Notes under the pieces: model-generated
What the model was told of the DNA's origin: nothing
What the model saw: the letters and a program-made list of their open reading frames with translations, nothing else
The model's database searches: none
Program-made: the position numbers and the translations under genes
Shown: positions 53,671-62,612 of the stretch, in pieces
Position numbering within the stretch: the stretch's first letter is position 1
Layout of the letters: each line of letters starts with the position of its first letter
DNA from: Bacteroidia bacterium
Lineage (GTDB): Bacteria > Bacteroidota > Bacteroidia > UKL13-3
DNA length: 64,000 nucleotides
Assembly: GCA_021740845.1 (NCBI GenBank)
Contig: JAIOYZ010000002.1
Coordinates: forward strand, 186,001 to 250,000
Reading direction: 5' to 3'

Positions 53671-55158
53671 ATGAAAAAGATAGTTAGTATTTTAGCACTA
53701 ATCGCATGTGCCATTCAAATAAATGCACAATCCGTTACATTGGAATGTGAAACTTCCTCCTCACCCATTTCATCTGGTGGTAGCAGAGATGCAGCTGATA
53801 GACGAAATTACGATATTGCCAATTGTTGGGGCTTTGGAGGTGTTACCTATACCAATATTAGTCCATTAAGTGGCAGTTTTTCAACCCAAAGTGGTTCAGC
53901 CACCAACTTGAATCCAACTAGTTTTTGGATTAAATCCCCTTGGTTCAAACCAGGTTCAGGAAACATTACTCTTAAAACAAAATTATCTTCTAGTAGCGGT
54001 TCGTCGAGGTATTTGAGGTTAGCTTACATTCCTTATGACGCCAATGCATCATATAAAGAAGGTACCAGGGTAGATTTTTATACTCATACCTTTACCATAA
54101 ATACGAGTGTAGTTAATATTTCAGAGGCCATCCCTTCTGCCATTGCGAATAGCGGACAGCCTTATAAAATAATTGCCCTAATGTTTGGAAGTGGAGGAAG
54201 TAGTAGAATAATGACAGATTCCTGGAATATTCCTGGAACCTATTGGGCTGATCCAAGTAATAGCTGTTATCCTTTGGCCTTAATAGCAGATGCCGATAGC
54301 GATGGAGTTGCAGATGATGATGATGCTTATCCTAATGATGCAACAAAGGCTTATAATAATTTTTTCCCAGCAGCAGGATATGGAACCTTGATGTTTGAAG
54401 ATTTATGGCCAGCAACAGGAGATTATGATTTTAATGATTTAGTTCTTGATTACAGATACAACTTGATAACAAATGCTGATAACAAGGTTGTTGAAATGGA
54501 TGGAAGTGTTGTAACTCGTGCAATTGGTGCAAGTTTTAGAAATGGATTTGCCTTTCAAATGAATGGTATTGCTCCAAACAAAATTGTTTCTACAACAGGT
54601 CCAAAATACCACGGTGCCTCATGGCTGAATAACGCTGCCAACGGCACTGAAAATGGCCAAACCTATGCTAATATAATTGTCTTTGATGATGCTCAGAAAG
54701 TTTTACCTTCTCCAGGAGGAAGTGGTACAAATGTAATTCCTGCCAATGGCAGAGTTGCTCCAGATACCACTAATTTGGTTATAACTTTCGTAACCACTTC
54801 TGGACAAGAATTACAACTTTCAGATTTTGACCTTAACCCTTACATAATTGTTAATCAAATTAGAGGAAAAGAAGTTCATTTACCTAATGGAGTTCCTTCT
54901 ACCTTAAACAATCCTGAATGGTTTGGAACATTTCAAGATGACAGCAAACCAAACGAAGGAAAATATTATAAAACTAAGAACAATTTGCCTTGGGCATTAA
55001 GCATAGATTCATCCATTCCTTATACACATACTACAAGTGATTTAATTGATGCCTATTTGAGATTTGCAGATTGGGCTCAAAGCAATGGAACTTTATATAC
55101 TGATTGGTACGTAAACAATCCGGGGTATAGAGATACCAACAAATTATTTATTCCTTAA
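53671..55158 (+). CDS. LruC-domain secreted protein 2, near-duplicate of protein 1
   Basis: 495 residues, the same architecture as its upstream neighbour: signal peptide, sandwich domain, DADSDGVADDDDAYPNDATK segment, and LruC domain. The last 290 residues differ from protein 1 at only a small number of positions, while the first 60 residues and the signal peptide are less alike. It has no lipoprotein gene directly before it, unlike proteins 1 and 3. One GGTTCAAACC (53942-53951), read WFKP, is present here; the matching site in protein 1 is WIKP and lacks it. The motif was thus gained or lost since the duplication. Confidence 0.85.
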   Translation: MKKIVSILALIACAIQINAQSVTLECETSSSPISSGGSRDAADRRNYDIANCWGFGGVTYTNISPLSGSFSTQSGSATNLNPTSFWIKSPWFKPGSGNITLKTKLSSSSGSSRYLRLAYIPYDANASYKEGTRVDFYTHTFTINTSVVNISEAIPSAIANSGQPYKIIALMFGSGGSSRIMTDSWNIPGTYWADPSNSCYPLALIADADSDGVADDDDAYPNDATKAYNNFFPAAGYGTLMFEDLWPATGDYDFNDLVLDYRYNLITNADNKVVEMDGSVVTRAIGASFRNGFAFQMNGIAPNKIVSTTGPKYHGASWLNNAANGTENGQTYANIIVFDDAQKVLPSPGGSGTNVIPANGRVAPDTTNLVITFVTTSGQELQLSDFDLNPYIIVNQIRGKEVHLPNGVPSTLNNPEWFGTFQDDSKPNEGKYYKTKNNLPWALSIDSSIPYTHTTSDLIDAYLRFADWAQSNGTLYTDWYVNNPGYRDTNKLFIP

Positions 55159-55199
55159 TAAATCTGAAACAACTATCCCTTTTTGGGAATAGCTATTCA

Positions 55200-55245
55200 A
55201 AAAAGGACAAAACCTAAGGATTTCACCTTAAGTTTTGTCCTTTTT
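55200..55245 (+). terminator. Long-stem terminator after LruC protein 2
   Basis: A 20-base arm (55200-55219) pairs with 55226-55245 with one G-U-type difference around TTTCAC-like loop, followed by more T. It stands 41 bp after the stop. Confidence 0.88.
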
Positions 55246-55350
55246 CATTTTTTTAACTATCTGTTTACTAATAACATAAACTCAATTTCTATAGAAGATA
55301 AATATAGGCATATGAATTGGGATAAGTACTTTAAACAAATCTATTAAATT

Positions 55351-55776
55351 ATGAAAAATCTAACCCTTATCCTATTAGTAGCAATTGGACTAAGCTCCTG
55401 CAAAAAAAGCTTATTAGAGAAAGTTACTCCAACAAGCACCCCAACTTCACAAAAAGTTGCTAGTTTTAACGAATTAACTGCTAGCGACAATTTTGATTGG
55501 AAAACTTCTAAAACGATAAATTTCACTTTTAAAGGAATTAATACTATTGCTCCTGCAAAAGGAAATCTAATTGTGACCTCTGACGATAAAAAGATTGTTT
55601 TTTATTCAGGTAACCACTTAATTAGTGAAAACTTCACCACTCCAATTCAAGTTCCAAATCATATTAAGGGATTAAAAATTAGATTTGGTTCAATAACAAA
55701 ATCATTTACAACCCAATCAAATTCTATTACTTTTGATTGCTTACCAACTGAAACAGAACTAAAATACTACAATTAG
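55351..55776 (+). CDS. Small LruC-associated lipoprotein C
   Basis: 141 residues. Lipobox LSSC (Cys 17), then KKS and a threonine/serine-rich linker, then the same domain as A and B: SFNELTASDNFDWKTSKTINFTF, FYSGNHLISENF, IRFGSITKSF. It is closer to lipoprotein A than to B in the N-terminal half. It lies 9 bp before LruC protein 3 and should be cotranscribed with it. Function unknown. Confidence 0.72.
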   Translation: MKNLTLILLVAIGLSSCKKSLLEKVTPTSTPTSQKVASFNELTASDNFDWKTSKTINFTFKGINTIAPAKGNLIVTSDDKKIVFYSGNHLISENFTTPIQVPNHIKGLKIRFGSITKSFTTQSNSITFDCLPTETELKYYN

Positions 55777-55785
55777 AAAAAAACT

Positions 55786-57261
55786 ATGAAAAAAATAATT
55801 TTAGCTAGTTTAATTGCACTAATTGCAACAATCGGCATCCAAGCTCAAACGGCTTTACCCGTGTTGAATATGGAAAATGGAAGTAAAAGTTTAGACCAAG
55901 GAAGTTGTTGGGCATTTGGATCGGTTAGCTATTCCAATTTAGAATTTAGAATAGCTGGTTTTTGGAGTGGTAGAACAAACCAACTTACTAATTCATCTAT
56001 TACCTCCTGCTGGATTAAAACACCTTGGATTTTGCCAACAACTGGAAATATCACTTTAAAGGCAAGATTAGAGAATTCATCTGGTACGAGTAGAGGAATT
56101 GTGGTGAGTTATATCCCTTACGATGCAGGCTCAGCAAGTATTTACAAAGAAGGTGCCACTACAAGTTTTTACACTTACACCTTCCCTACTCCTTTATCTA
56201 TTGATATTAGAAGTATAACCTTACCAATCCCTAGCGCAATTCAAAATTCCACCACGCCATATAAAATCTTAATTAGTTTTGTTGGGTCAGGTGGAAATAG
56301 CCGTGCTTTTGTTGATGATATTAGTATTCCTGCAACTTATTATTCTGACCCATTAAATAGTTGTTTACCTATTACACCAGCAGTAAAAGATAAAGATGGA
56401 GATGGTGTTGCTGATGCCGATGACCAATATCCAGATGATGAAACCAGAGCATTTAATACAACTTTAGTTAAAGAATCTACCTTAATGTTCGAGGACTTAT
56501 GGCCATCAACAGGTGATTTTGACTTCAATGATTTGGTTACAAAATACGATGCATTGGCAGTTACAAATGCGGATAACAATTTGGTTGAAATTATTTTGAA
56601 TGTAGAATTAAGAGCAATTGGAGCTAGTTTCAATAATGGTTTAATTTTTCAATTAGACAATATCGACCCTAAAAGTATTGTTTCTGTGGATGGCAACTCA
56701 CTTAACAAAGCAGAATGGCTAAATATTGCAGATAATGGAACAGAAAACGAGCAAAAATATGCGAACATTGTCATATTTGATCAAGCTAAAATGGTTTTAC
56801 CCTCACCTGGTGGAAGTGGTGTAAATGTTAATCCAGAGAACCCTTATGTAAAACCTGAAGTATTAAAAGTGGTAATATCTTTTGATGCAAAAGACAAGGA
56901 GTATAATGTTTCTCTAAAGGATATTAGATTAAATCCCTACATCATCGTAAATCAAAAAAGAGAAGTAGAAGTTCATTTACCAGATTATATTCCATCCAGT
57001 TTAGCGAGTGAAAAATTATTTGGATCAAGCAAAGACGATACTAACTTGGAAAAAGGAAAATATTATAAAACCAAAAACAATCTTCCTTTTGCATTACAAG
57101 TAGAAGGCGATGTTCCACATATGATTGAAAAGCAAGATATCCTAACTGGTTATTTGATGCTAGAGGATTGGATTAAAAGTGAAGGAAATGCCAATGAAGA
57201 TTGGTATAAAGAAACTGAAAAAGGGTATAGGAATGATAAATTCCTTTTTTATATGAAATAG
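55786..57261 (+). CDS. LruC-domain secreted protein 3
   Basis: 491 residues, the same layout as proteins 1 and 2 but clearly more divergent (well under half identical by eye). A signal peptide ends GIQAQ; sandwich domain SCWAFGSVSYSN with SRGIVVSYIPYDAG; DKDGDGVADADDQYPDDETRAFN; LruC domain MFEDLWPSTGDFDFNDLVTKYD, EVEVHLPDY. It pairs with lipoprotein C. It ends near a hairpin shared with the convergent mnmH gene. Confidence 0.85.
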   Translation: MKKIILASLIALIATIGIQAQTALPVLNMENGSKSLDQGSCWAFGSVSYSNLEFRIAGFWSGRTNQLTNSSITSCWIKTPWILPTTGNITLKARLENSSGTSRGIVVSYIPYDAGSASIYKEGATTSFYTYTFPTPLSIDIRSITLPIPSAIQNSTTPYKILISFVGSGGNSRAFVDDISIPATYYSDPLNSCLPITPAVKDKDGDGVADADDQYPDDETRAFNTTLVKESTLMFEDLWPSTGDFDFNDLVTKYDALAVTNADNNLVEIILNVELRAIGASFNNGLIFQLDNIDPKSIVSVDGNSLNKAEWLNIADNGTENEQKYANIVIFDQAKMVLPSPGGSGVNVNPENPYVKPEVLKVVISFDAKDKEYNVSLKDIRLNPYIIVNQKREVEVHLPDYIPSSLASEKLFGSSKDDTNLEKGKYYKTKNNLPFALQVEGDVPHMIEKQDILTGYLMLEDWIKSEGNANEDWYKETEKGYRNDKFLFYMK

Positions 57262-57277
57262 AATAATTTAGTGATTT

Positions 57278-57316
57278 AAAAACGGCCAATTTGGGTTAAA
57301 CCAATTGGCCGTTTTT
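57278..57316. terminator. Bidirectional hairpin overlapping the mnmH 3' end
   Basis: AAAAACGGCCAATT (57278-57291) and AATTGGCCGTTTTT (57303-57316) pair perfectly, and T-runs follow on both strands. The mnmH stop codon (57296-57298) lies in the loop and its last seven or so codons in one arm, so the element serves the convergent LruC3 gene and mnmH together. Confidence 0.88.
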
Positions 57317-58327
57317 ATTATTATTAATTCCTGTTAAATAATTTATGATATCAACTTCCTCTAAATTAATATTCATAGACAAAGTAGATTCCCTTTTACT
57401 AAATCCAAATAAATATTGCTTGTCGTAATGTTTTAAAACTATTTCTGCCCAGCCTTTAATATCGCCTTGGTTCAAAAAATCAATGGCATTTCTATTTGCC
57501 TGGTCTCCCATTCTCTTTTTTAATTTGGAAGTAATTTCTACTAAAACATCCGCTGGAAATCTCCCATATGAATTGATGATTTGATTTAATCTTTTCTCAA
57601 ATGGAATATCTAAAAAATGAACAAAACTGCTTCTAATTCCTCCATAAATTGCATCAGGAACTTGAACTCTACCAATTAATCGACTTTCGTCTTCAATCCA
57701 AATGGGAAGATTGGAGTTGAACCTTCTTAATTTTTCAAAAATCAAATTTTCAAAATGCTCCTGAGAAGGTTGATTGGGCATACCTAAATAACCAAATGCA
57801 GAACCTTTATGGGAAGCTAAATATTCGAGATTTAAAACTTGGGCACCTTTCAAATGAATTTCCTCAAGTATTTCCGTTTTTCTACATCCAGTAAAACCTC
57901 CCAAAACCTCAAATGTAAACTCTTGTGAGAGGTATTCTAAAACCTGGGTTCTATATAATTTATAACCACCTTTTATCAAGTTTACCTTGAATCCTGCGGT
58001 GCTCAATACATTCCCCATTATTTGGCTTCTTAAGCCTCCTCTCCAGCAATGGATAAAAATTTCTTTACCTTTAAACTCCTTATAGGCAAGCTCTATAAAT
58101 CCATAAAACTTGGGCCCTACTAATTTATAGCCCAAAACAACAGCTTCTTCATGCCCTTTTTGTTTGTAACAAGTTCCAACCAATTTTCTTTCCTCATTGT
58201 TAAGAATTGGGAATGATATGGCTCCAGGAATATGTCCTTGTAAATATTCGCCTTCACTACGTATATCTAATAAAACAACAGGTTCTGTTTGAACCAACCA
58301 ATCAGAAATTTGGATTAATTTCAACAT
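57296..58327 (-). CDS. mnmH: MnmH (SelU), tRNA 2-selenouridine synthase, with altered Walker A
   Basis: 343 residues. The rhodanese domain (about 1-125) has LLDIRSEGEYLQGHIPGA and the catalytic C94 in IHCWRGGLRSQ. The second, P-loop domain has LGGFTGCRKTEIL at 142-154, then SHKGSAFGYLG and IEDESRLIGRVQVP. MnmH replaces sulfur of 2-thiouridine at tRNA position 34 with selenium through a geranylated intermediate. The glycine before the Walker A lysine is R149 (codon AGA at 57881-57883), which should harm the P-loop. ATG 58327 is chosen: the longer frame would overlap guaA. Confidence 0.88.
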   Translation of the reverse strand: MLKLIQISDWLVQTEPVVLLDIRSEGEYLQGHIPGAISFPILNNEERKLVGTCYKQKGHEEAVVLGYKLVGPKFYGFIELAYKEFKGKEIFIHCWRGGLRSQIMGNVLSTAGFKVNLIKGGYKLYRTQVLEYLSQEFTFEVLGGFTGCRKTEILEEIHLKGAQVLNLEYLASHKGSAFGYLGMPNQPSQEHFENLIFEKLRRFNSNLPIWIEDESRLIGRVQVPDAIYGGIRSSFVHFLDIPFEKRLNQIINSYGRFPADVLVEITSKLKKRMGDQANRNAIDFLNQGDIKGWAEIVLKHYDKQYLFGFSKRESTLSMNINLEEVDIINYLTGINNNKNGQLV

Positions 58328-58381
58328 TCTTATAGGTTCCTTTAATATTGTGACAAAAAAACGTGAAATTCGCGCCTGTAT

Positions 58382-59908
58382 ATGGAAGAAAAAGTCCTCA
58401 TAATTGATTTTGGGTCGCAATATACCCAATTAATTGCCCGTCGCCTTCGCGAACTAAATGTTTATTCAGAAATTCACCCTTGCACCAATATTCCTGCATT
58501 GGATTCGGCAACAAAAGCCGTGATATTAAGTGGTAGCCCTTATAGTGTAAATGATGGAATTTTACCTGATGTAGATTTAAGTCCTTACAGAGGCAAACTA
58601 CCATTATTGGGAGTTTGCTATGGAGCTCAATTATTGGCCAAACAAAATGGAGGCTATGTAGTTCCAAGTAAAATAAGGGAATATGGGAGAGCAAATTTAA
58701 AATCGGTTCAAACAAATTTATTATTAAGTGAAATACCTTTAGATAGCCAAGTTTGGATGAGCCACGGGGATACAATTCAAGACATTCCTGCCAATTTTGA
58801 GATAATTGCAAGTACCGAAAGTGTAAAGGTTGCGGCTTTTAGAATTCAAAATGAAGACACCTATGCTATTCAGTTTCACCCTGAAGTTACTCATAGCACT
58901 GATGGAAAAACTTTGTTGTTTAATTTCATTTCCAAAGTTGCAGGATTAAAACAAAACTGGACTCCTACACATTTTATTGAAAATACTACAGCAGACTTAA
59001 AGGCAAAATTAGGTTCAGACCGAGTAATTCTTGGGCTATCTGGAGGAGTTGATTCATCTGTTGCTGCTATGCTTTTGAAAGAGGCAATTGGATCAAACCT
59101 AACCGGTATTTTTATTGACAATGGACTGCTTAGAAAAGATGAATTTGCCCAAGTATTGCATGCATACCGAAATATGGGTATTAATGTAATTGGTGTTGAT
59201 GCAAAAAGTAAATTCATAGATGCACTTAAGGGAATAAGCGATCCAGAGCAAAAAAGAAAAACAATAGGTAGGGTTTTTATTGAGGTTTTTGATGAAGAGG
59301 CCAATAAAATAGAAAACACTAAATGGTTAGCGCAAGGAACCATTTATCCAGATGTAATTGAAAGTGTAAGTGTAAAAGGCCCATCTGCCACTATAAAATC
59401 ACATCATAATGTGGGTGGATTGCCAGAAAACATGAAATTAAAGATTGTTGAACCTTTAAGAATGTTGTTTAAGGATGAAGTAAGAAGTGTAGGAACAGCC
59501 TTAGGCATGGAACCTATTATTTTAAACAGACATCCTTTCCCTGGACCTGGGTTGGCAATTCGTATTTTAGGAGACATAACAGAAGAAAAAATAAGGATTT
59601 TACAAGAGGCGGATCATATTTTTATAAGTGAATTAAAAGACAAAGGCCATTATAATTCGGTATGGCAAGCGGGTGCAATTTTCCTCCCAATTCAATCTGT
59701 TGGGGTTATGGGAGACGAAAGAACCTATGAGCACGTTATATGCCTAAGAGCGGTAACCTCAGTTGATGGTATGACTGCTGATTTTTGCCATTTACCACAT
59801 GATTTTTTAGGTTTGGTGGCGAACAGAATAATAAATGAAGTTAAAGGAATTAACAGAGTTGTATATGATATTAGCAGTAAACCACCTGCAACCATTGAAT
59901 GGGAATAA
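58382..59908 (+). CDS. guaA: GMP synthase (glutamine-hydrolysing)
   Basis: 508 residues. The class I amidotransferase domain has the nucleophile C79 in GVCYGAQLL and the H-x-E in FHPEVTHS; the PP-loop ATP pyrophosphatase domain has [14 protein letters not shown]; the C-terminal dimerisation domain is complete and ends PPATIEWE. It converts XMP to GMP. It is divergent from mnmH across 54 bp and is followed after 3 bp by a periplasmic-binding-like gene. Confidence 0.95.
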   Translation: MEEKVLIIDFGSQYTQLIARRLRELNVYSEIHPCTNIPALDSATKAVILSGSPYSVNDGILPDVDLSPYRGKLPLLGVCYGAQLLAKQNGGYVVPSKIREYGRANLKSVQTNLLLSEIPLDSQVWMSHGDTIQDIPANFEIIASTESVKVAAFRIQNEDTYAIQFHPEVTHSTDGKTLLFNFISKVAGLKQNWTPTHFIENTTADLKAKLGSDRVILGLSGGVDSSVAAMLLKEAIGSNLTGIFIDNGLLRKDEFAQVLHAYRNMGINVIGVDAKSKFIDALKGISDPEQKRKTIGRVFIEVFDEEANKIENTKWLAQGTIYPDVIESVSVKGPSATIKSHHNVGGLPENMKLKIVEPLRMLFKDEVRSVGTALGMEPIILNRHPFPGPGLAIRILGDITEEKIRILQEADHIFISELKDKGHYNSVWQAGAIFLPIQSVGVMGDERTYEHVICLRAVTSVDGMTADFCHLPHDFLGLVANRIINEVKGINRVVYDISSKPPATIEWE

Positions 59909-59911
59909 AAT

Positions 59912-61066
59912 ATGAATAAAAAAATAGCCCTCTTAGCAATAGTTATTTTTGCTATTTCTTTTTTATCGCATGCTCAAAACACTAAGGATTCAACTGAGCA
60001 AAAGTTTCTTATTACGGTTGCAATGCCATTTTGTAGTCAGCAAGTTTTGGCTGAACCAAAGAATAAAAACTTAGCTTTGAGCAATGCCTGCCGACAATAC
60101 TATGAAGGCTTGGTTTTGGCGATGGATAGTTTTAGAAGGGCTGAAATTCCTATTGAAATAAAGGTTTACGACACTAAAAAGGATAGTGGTATATTCAATA
60201 AAATTCTTACCAAAAAAGAAGTTCAAAATTCAGATTTAATTATTGGACCAGTTTTAAAAGAAGGCAATGAGAAAATGATTGGATTTTGTAAGAAATACAA
60301 AATTTACCATATTTCTCCATTCTTTACTTTGAGCAAAAGTAAAATTGAAAATCCTTATTTAATTTCAGCATATCCAGATTTGGGCTATTATGGGGATTAT
60401 TTCTTAGAAAAAATTGATGAAGCTGGCGGTGGAACAGGAAATATTACTGTAATTACTGGCAAGGAAAGTAATGATAAATTAATCAGTGCTCGAATTCTTT
60501 CACTTAAGTCGAAATACCCAGGATTTACAATTAATTCACTCGATATAAGTAAATACAATGATTACCGTAAATTATATAAACCTGGAGGGCAAAACCATGT
60601 AATTATAAGTTGCGAAACTGAATTCTTAGTGGGTACAACTTTGAAATATTTGGCTGATACTACTCTGTTTTTGGACCTTCAAGTTTATGGATTTAGAAAG
60701 TGGTTGGATTTTAAAACTCCGAATATTCCGTTAATGGAGCAATTAAATGTTAAAATAATTAGTCCCTATTATTTTGACTATTCAGATTTAGGTGTAAAAC
60801 AGTTTATAGAAAAGTACCGTGAAAGGTATTATACAGAACCGAGTGAATATTCGTTAGCAGGTTTTGAGCAAGGTTTGTTTTTTATTGGTTCCTTATTTGA
60901 GAACCATGGAAATTTAGGCTTAATTACCAAACAAACTAAGAACAAACCACTTTGCAATTGGTACCAAATTAGGCAAAAACTGGATCAGAAAAGTTTGCAA
61001 AACTCTAAATTGAATTTACTTTATTTTGAAGAAGGAATATTAAAAAGGTTGGTTGAAACTAATTAA
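59912..61066 (+). CDS. Secreted type 1 periplasmic-binding-fold protein
   Basis: 384 residues with a signal peptide (ending LSHAQ). The body resembles type 1 periplasmic binding proteins (ABC leucine-binding/LpoA-like): ITVAMPFCSQQ, YYEGLVLAMDSFRRAEIPIEIKVYDTKKDS, SDLIIGPVLKEGNEKM, YHISPFFTLSKSK, and GTGNITVITGKESND. No permease or ATPase gene is nearby, so an envelope role rather than transport is likely, as for LpoA. Its stop overlaps the PiT gene stop by 4 bp, convergently. The ligand is unknown. Confidence 0.7.
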   Translation: MNKKIALLAIVIFAISFLSHAQNTKDSTEQKFLITVAMPFCSQQVLAEPKNKNLALSNACRQYYEGLVLAMDSFRRAEIPIEIKVYDTKKDSGIFNKILTKKEVQNSDLIIGPVLKEGNEKMIGFCKKYKIYHISPFFTLSKSKIENPYLISAYPDLGYYGDYFLEKIDEAGGGTGNITVITGKESNDKLISARILSLKSKYPGFTINSLDISKYNDYRKLYKPGGQNHVIISCETEFLVGTTLKYLADTTLFLDLQVYGFRKWLDFKTPNIPLMEQLNVKIISPYYFDYSDLGVKQFIEKYRERYYTEPSEYSLAGFEQGLFFIGSLFENHGNLGLITKQTKNKPLCNWYQIRQKLDQKSLQNSKLNLLYFEEGILKRLVETN

Positions 61067-62466
61067 AGTATCCACCTAAATAAAAGAAATAAACCTCCTG
61101 AAAGAATAATACTAACTGGCAAAGTTAATAGCCAAGCAATGGCAATACTTTTAATGGTTTTAGCATTTAAGTTTTTTATCCCTTTGCTGGCAACCATAGA
61201 GCCTGCAATACCAGATGACAATACATGTGTGGTACTTACAGGTAAACCCAACCAAGTTGAAAACCCAATTGTTGAAGCAGCTACCAATTCTGCACTTGCG
61301 CCCTGAGCATAAGTTAAATGTTGTTTTCCTATTTTCTCCCCTATTGTTTTAACAATTCTCTTCCACCCTACCATAGTACCTAAACCAAGGCTTAAAGAAA
61401 TCATAAGAATTACCCATGAAGGGGCATATTCTGTAAGTGATTTTAATTGAGCTACACTTTTCTTAAGCGCTTCTTTGCTAGTTTGGCTTAAATTAAGATG
61501 CTTACTAGCCAATAAAATTTTGGTAGATTTACCAAGAAATACTAAACTTTTGCGCAAATCAGCCTTTTCATAATTGGTAAATTGTTCGATGGTTTTTCCC
61601 ACAACTAACAAAGTATCAAAATTATTTATTTCGGTCATTGCTTTTTTGTATTCAAAGCGCTCTTCCTCATTTAATTCATTTGCATCAATTTTAGAATAAA
61701 GCTTTCTAACCTCGGTTAATTGTTCTCTTACGTCAGTTGTTTTCTTATCAAGGTTTAAAGTAAAATATCCAGGTACTATGGCAATCAAAATAAGCATAAC
61801 AAGGCCTACCCCCTTTTGTCCATCGTTGGACCCATGAGAAAAGCTAACACCAGTGCAAGTGAGCAATAATATTAATCGAATCCAAAATGGTGGAGGTGCA
61901 TTTGTTACTGGTTCCCTAAAAATAACCCTATTTTTGATTACTTGCCTAAGAATATACATCAATAAAATGGCGAAACTAAAACCAAAAATGGGTGATAATA
62001 ATAGGGATAACCCAATATCAGAAGCTTTACCCCAATTAACATATTGAGCAGTATGACCAGGTGCTATTAGTGAAAAAGCGATACCAACACCTAGGATAGA
62101 CCCAATTAAAGTGTGAGAACTGGAACAAGGAATTCCTAAATACCAAGTTCCTAAATTCCAAGCAATAGCAGTAATAAGCAAGGATAAAATAAGGGCAATA
62201 TTATGGTAGATATCTGTATCTAGGAGAAGTTCTGTTGGCAATAAATTGGTTATTCCCATAGCAACAGCAATGCCTCCAGCAAACACTCCAATTGAATTCC
62301 AAATTCCACTCCAAATAACAGCAGCCCAAGGTTTAAGGCTATTAGTATAAATAACAGTAGCAACTGCATTTGCAGTATCATGAAAACCATTAATAAATTC
62401 AAATGCGGCAGCAGCTAATAAGCATAGCAACAAAAGGATGGTTACAGAGGTGTCTAGTCCAAACAT
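61063..62466 (-). CDS. PiT-family inorganic phosphate transporter
   Basis: 467 residues. The two PiT signatures are FINGFHDTANAVATVIYT near the N-terminus and FSHGSNDGQKGVG near 207. Helices run in the usual two halves, with a large charged insert of roughly 90 residues (about 240-335, LTEVRKLYSKIDANELNEEERFE and after) between them, probably helical and cytoplasmic. It takes up phosphate with a cation. No PhoU-like regulator is adjacent. Its stop overlaps the convergent gene by 4 bp. Confidence 0.9.
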   Translation of the reverse strand: MFGLDTSVTILLLLCLLAAAAFEFINGFHDTANAVATVIYTNSLKPWAAVIWSGIWNSIGVFAGGIAVAMGITNLLPTELLLDTDIYHNIALILSLLITAIAWNLGTWYLGIPCSSSHTLIGSILGVGIAFSLIAPGHTAQYVNWGKASDIGLSLLLSPIFGFSFAILLMYILRQVIKNRVIFREPVTNAPPPFWIRLILLLTCTGVSFSHGSNDGQKGVGLVMLILIAIVPGYFTLNLDKKTTDVREQLTEVRKLYSKIDANELNEEERFEYKKAMTEINNFDTLLVVGKTIEQFTNYEKADLRKSLVFLGKSTKILLASKHLNLSQTSKEALKKSVAQLKSLTEYAPSWVILMISLSLGLGTMVGWKRIVKTIGEKIGKQHLTYAQGASAELVAASTIGFSTWLGLPVSTTHVLSSGIAGSMVASKGIKNLNAKTIKSIAIAWLLTLPVSIILSGGLFLLFRWIL

Positions 62467-62612
62467 AATATATTTGCAATATTAAGAGTCTGATTGCGGT
62501 TCAATGTTACGTAATTGTGAAATAATTGTTAGAATGAATTTGCCATTTATCAAAAAAAATATAGATGAATCCATCTTTGTTTTTACTTTCGCCCTGAATT
62601 TAAAAAAGTAAA

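Noticed and set aside
2155-53951. The dispersed motif as CRISPR repeats or a mobile-element footprint.
   Set aside because: Spacing is irregular (66 bp to 14 kb), the word is only 10-18 bp, no cas genes or transposase are present, and no target-site duplications were seen.
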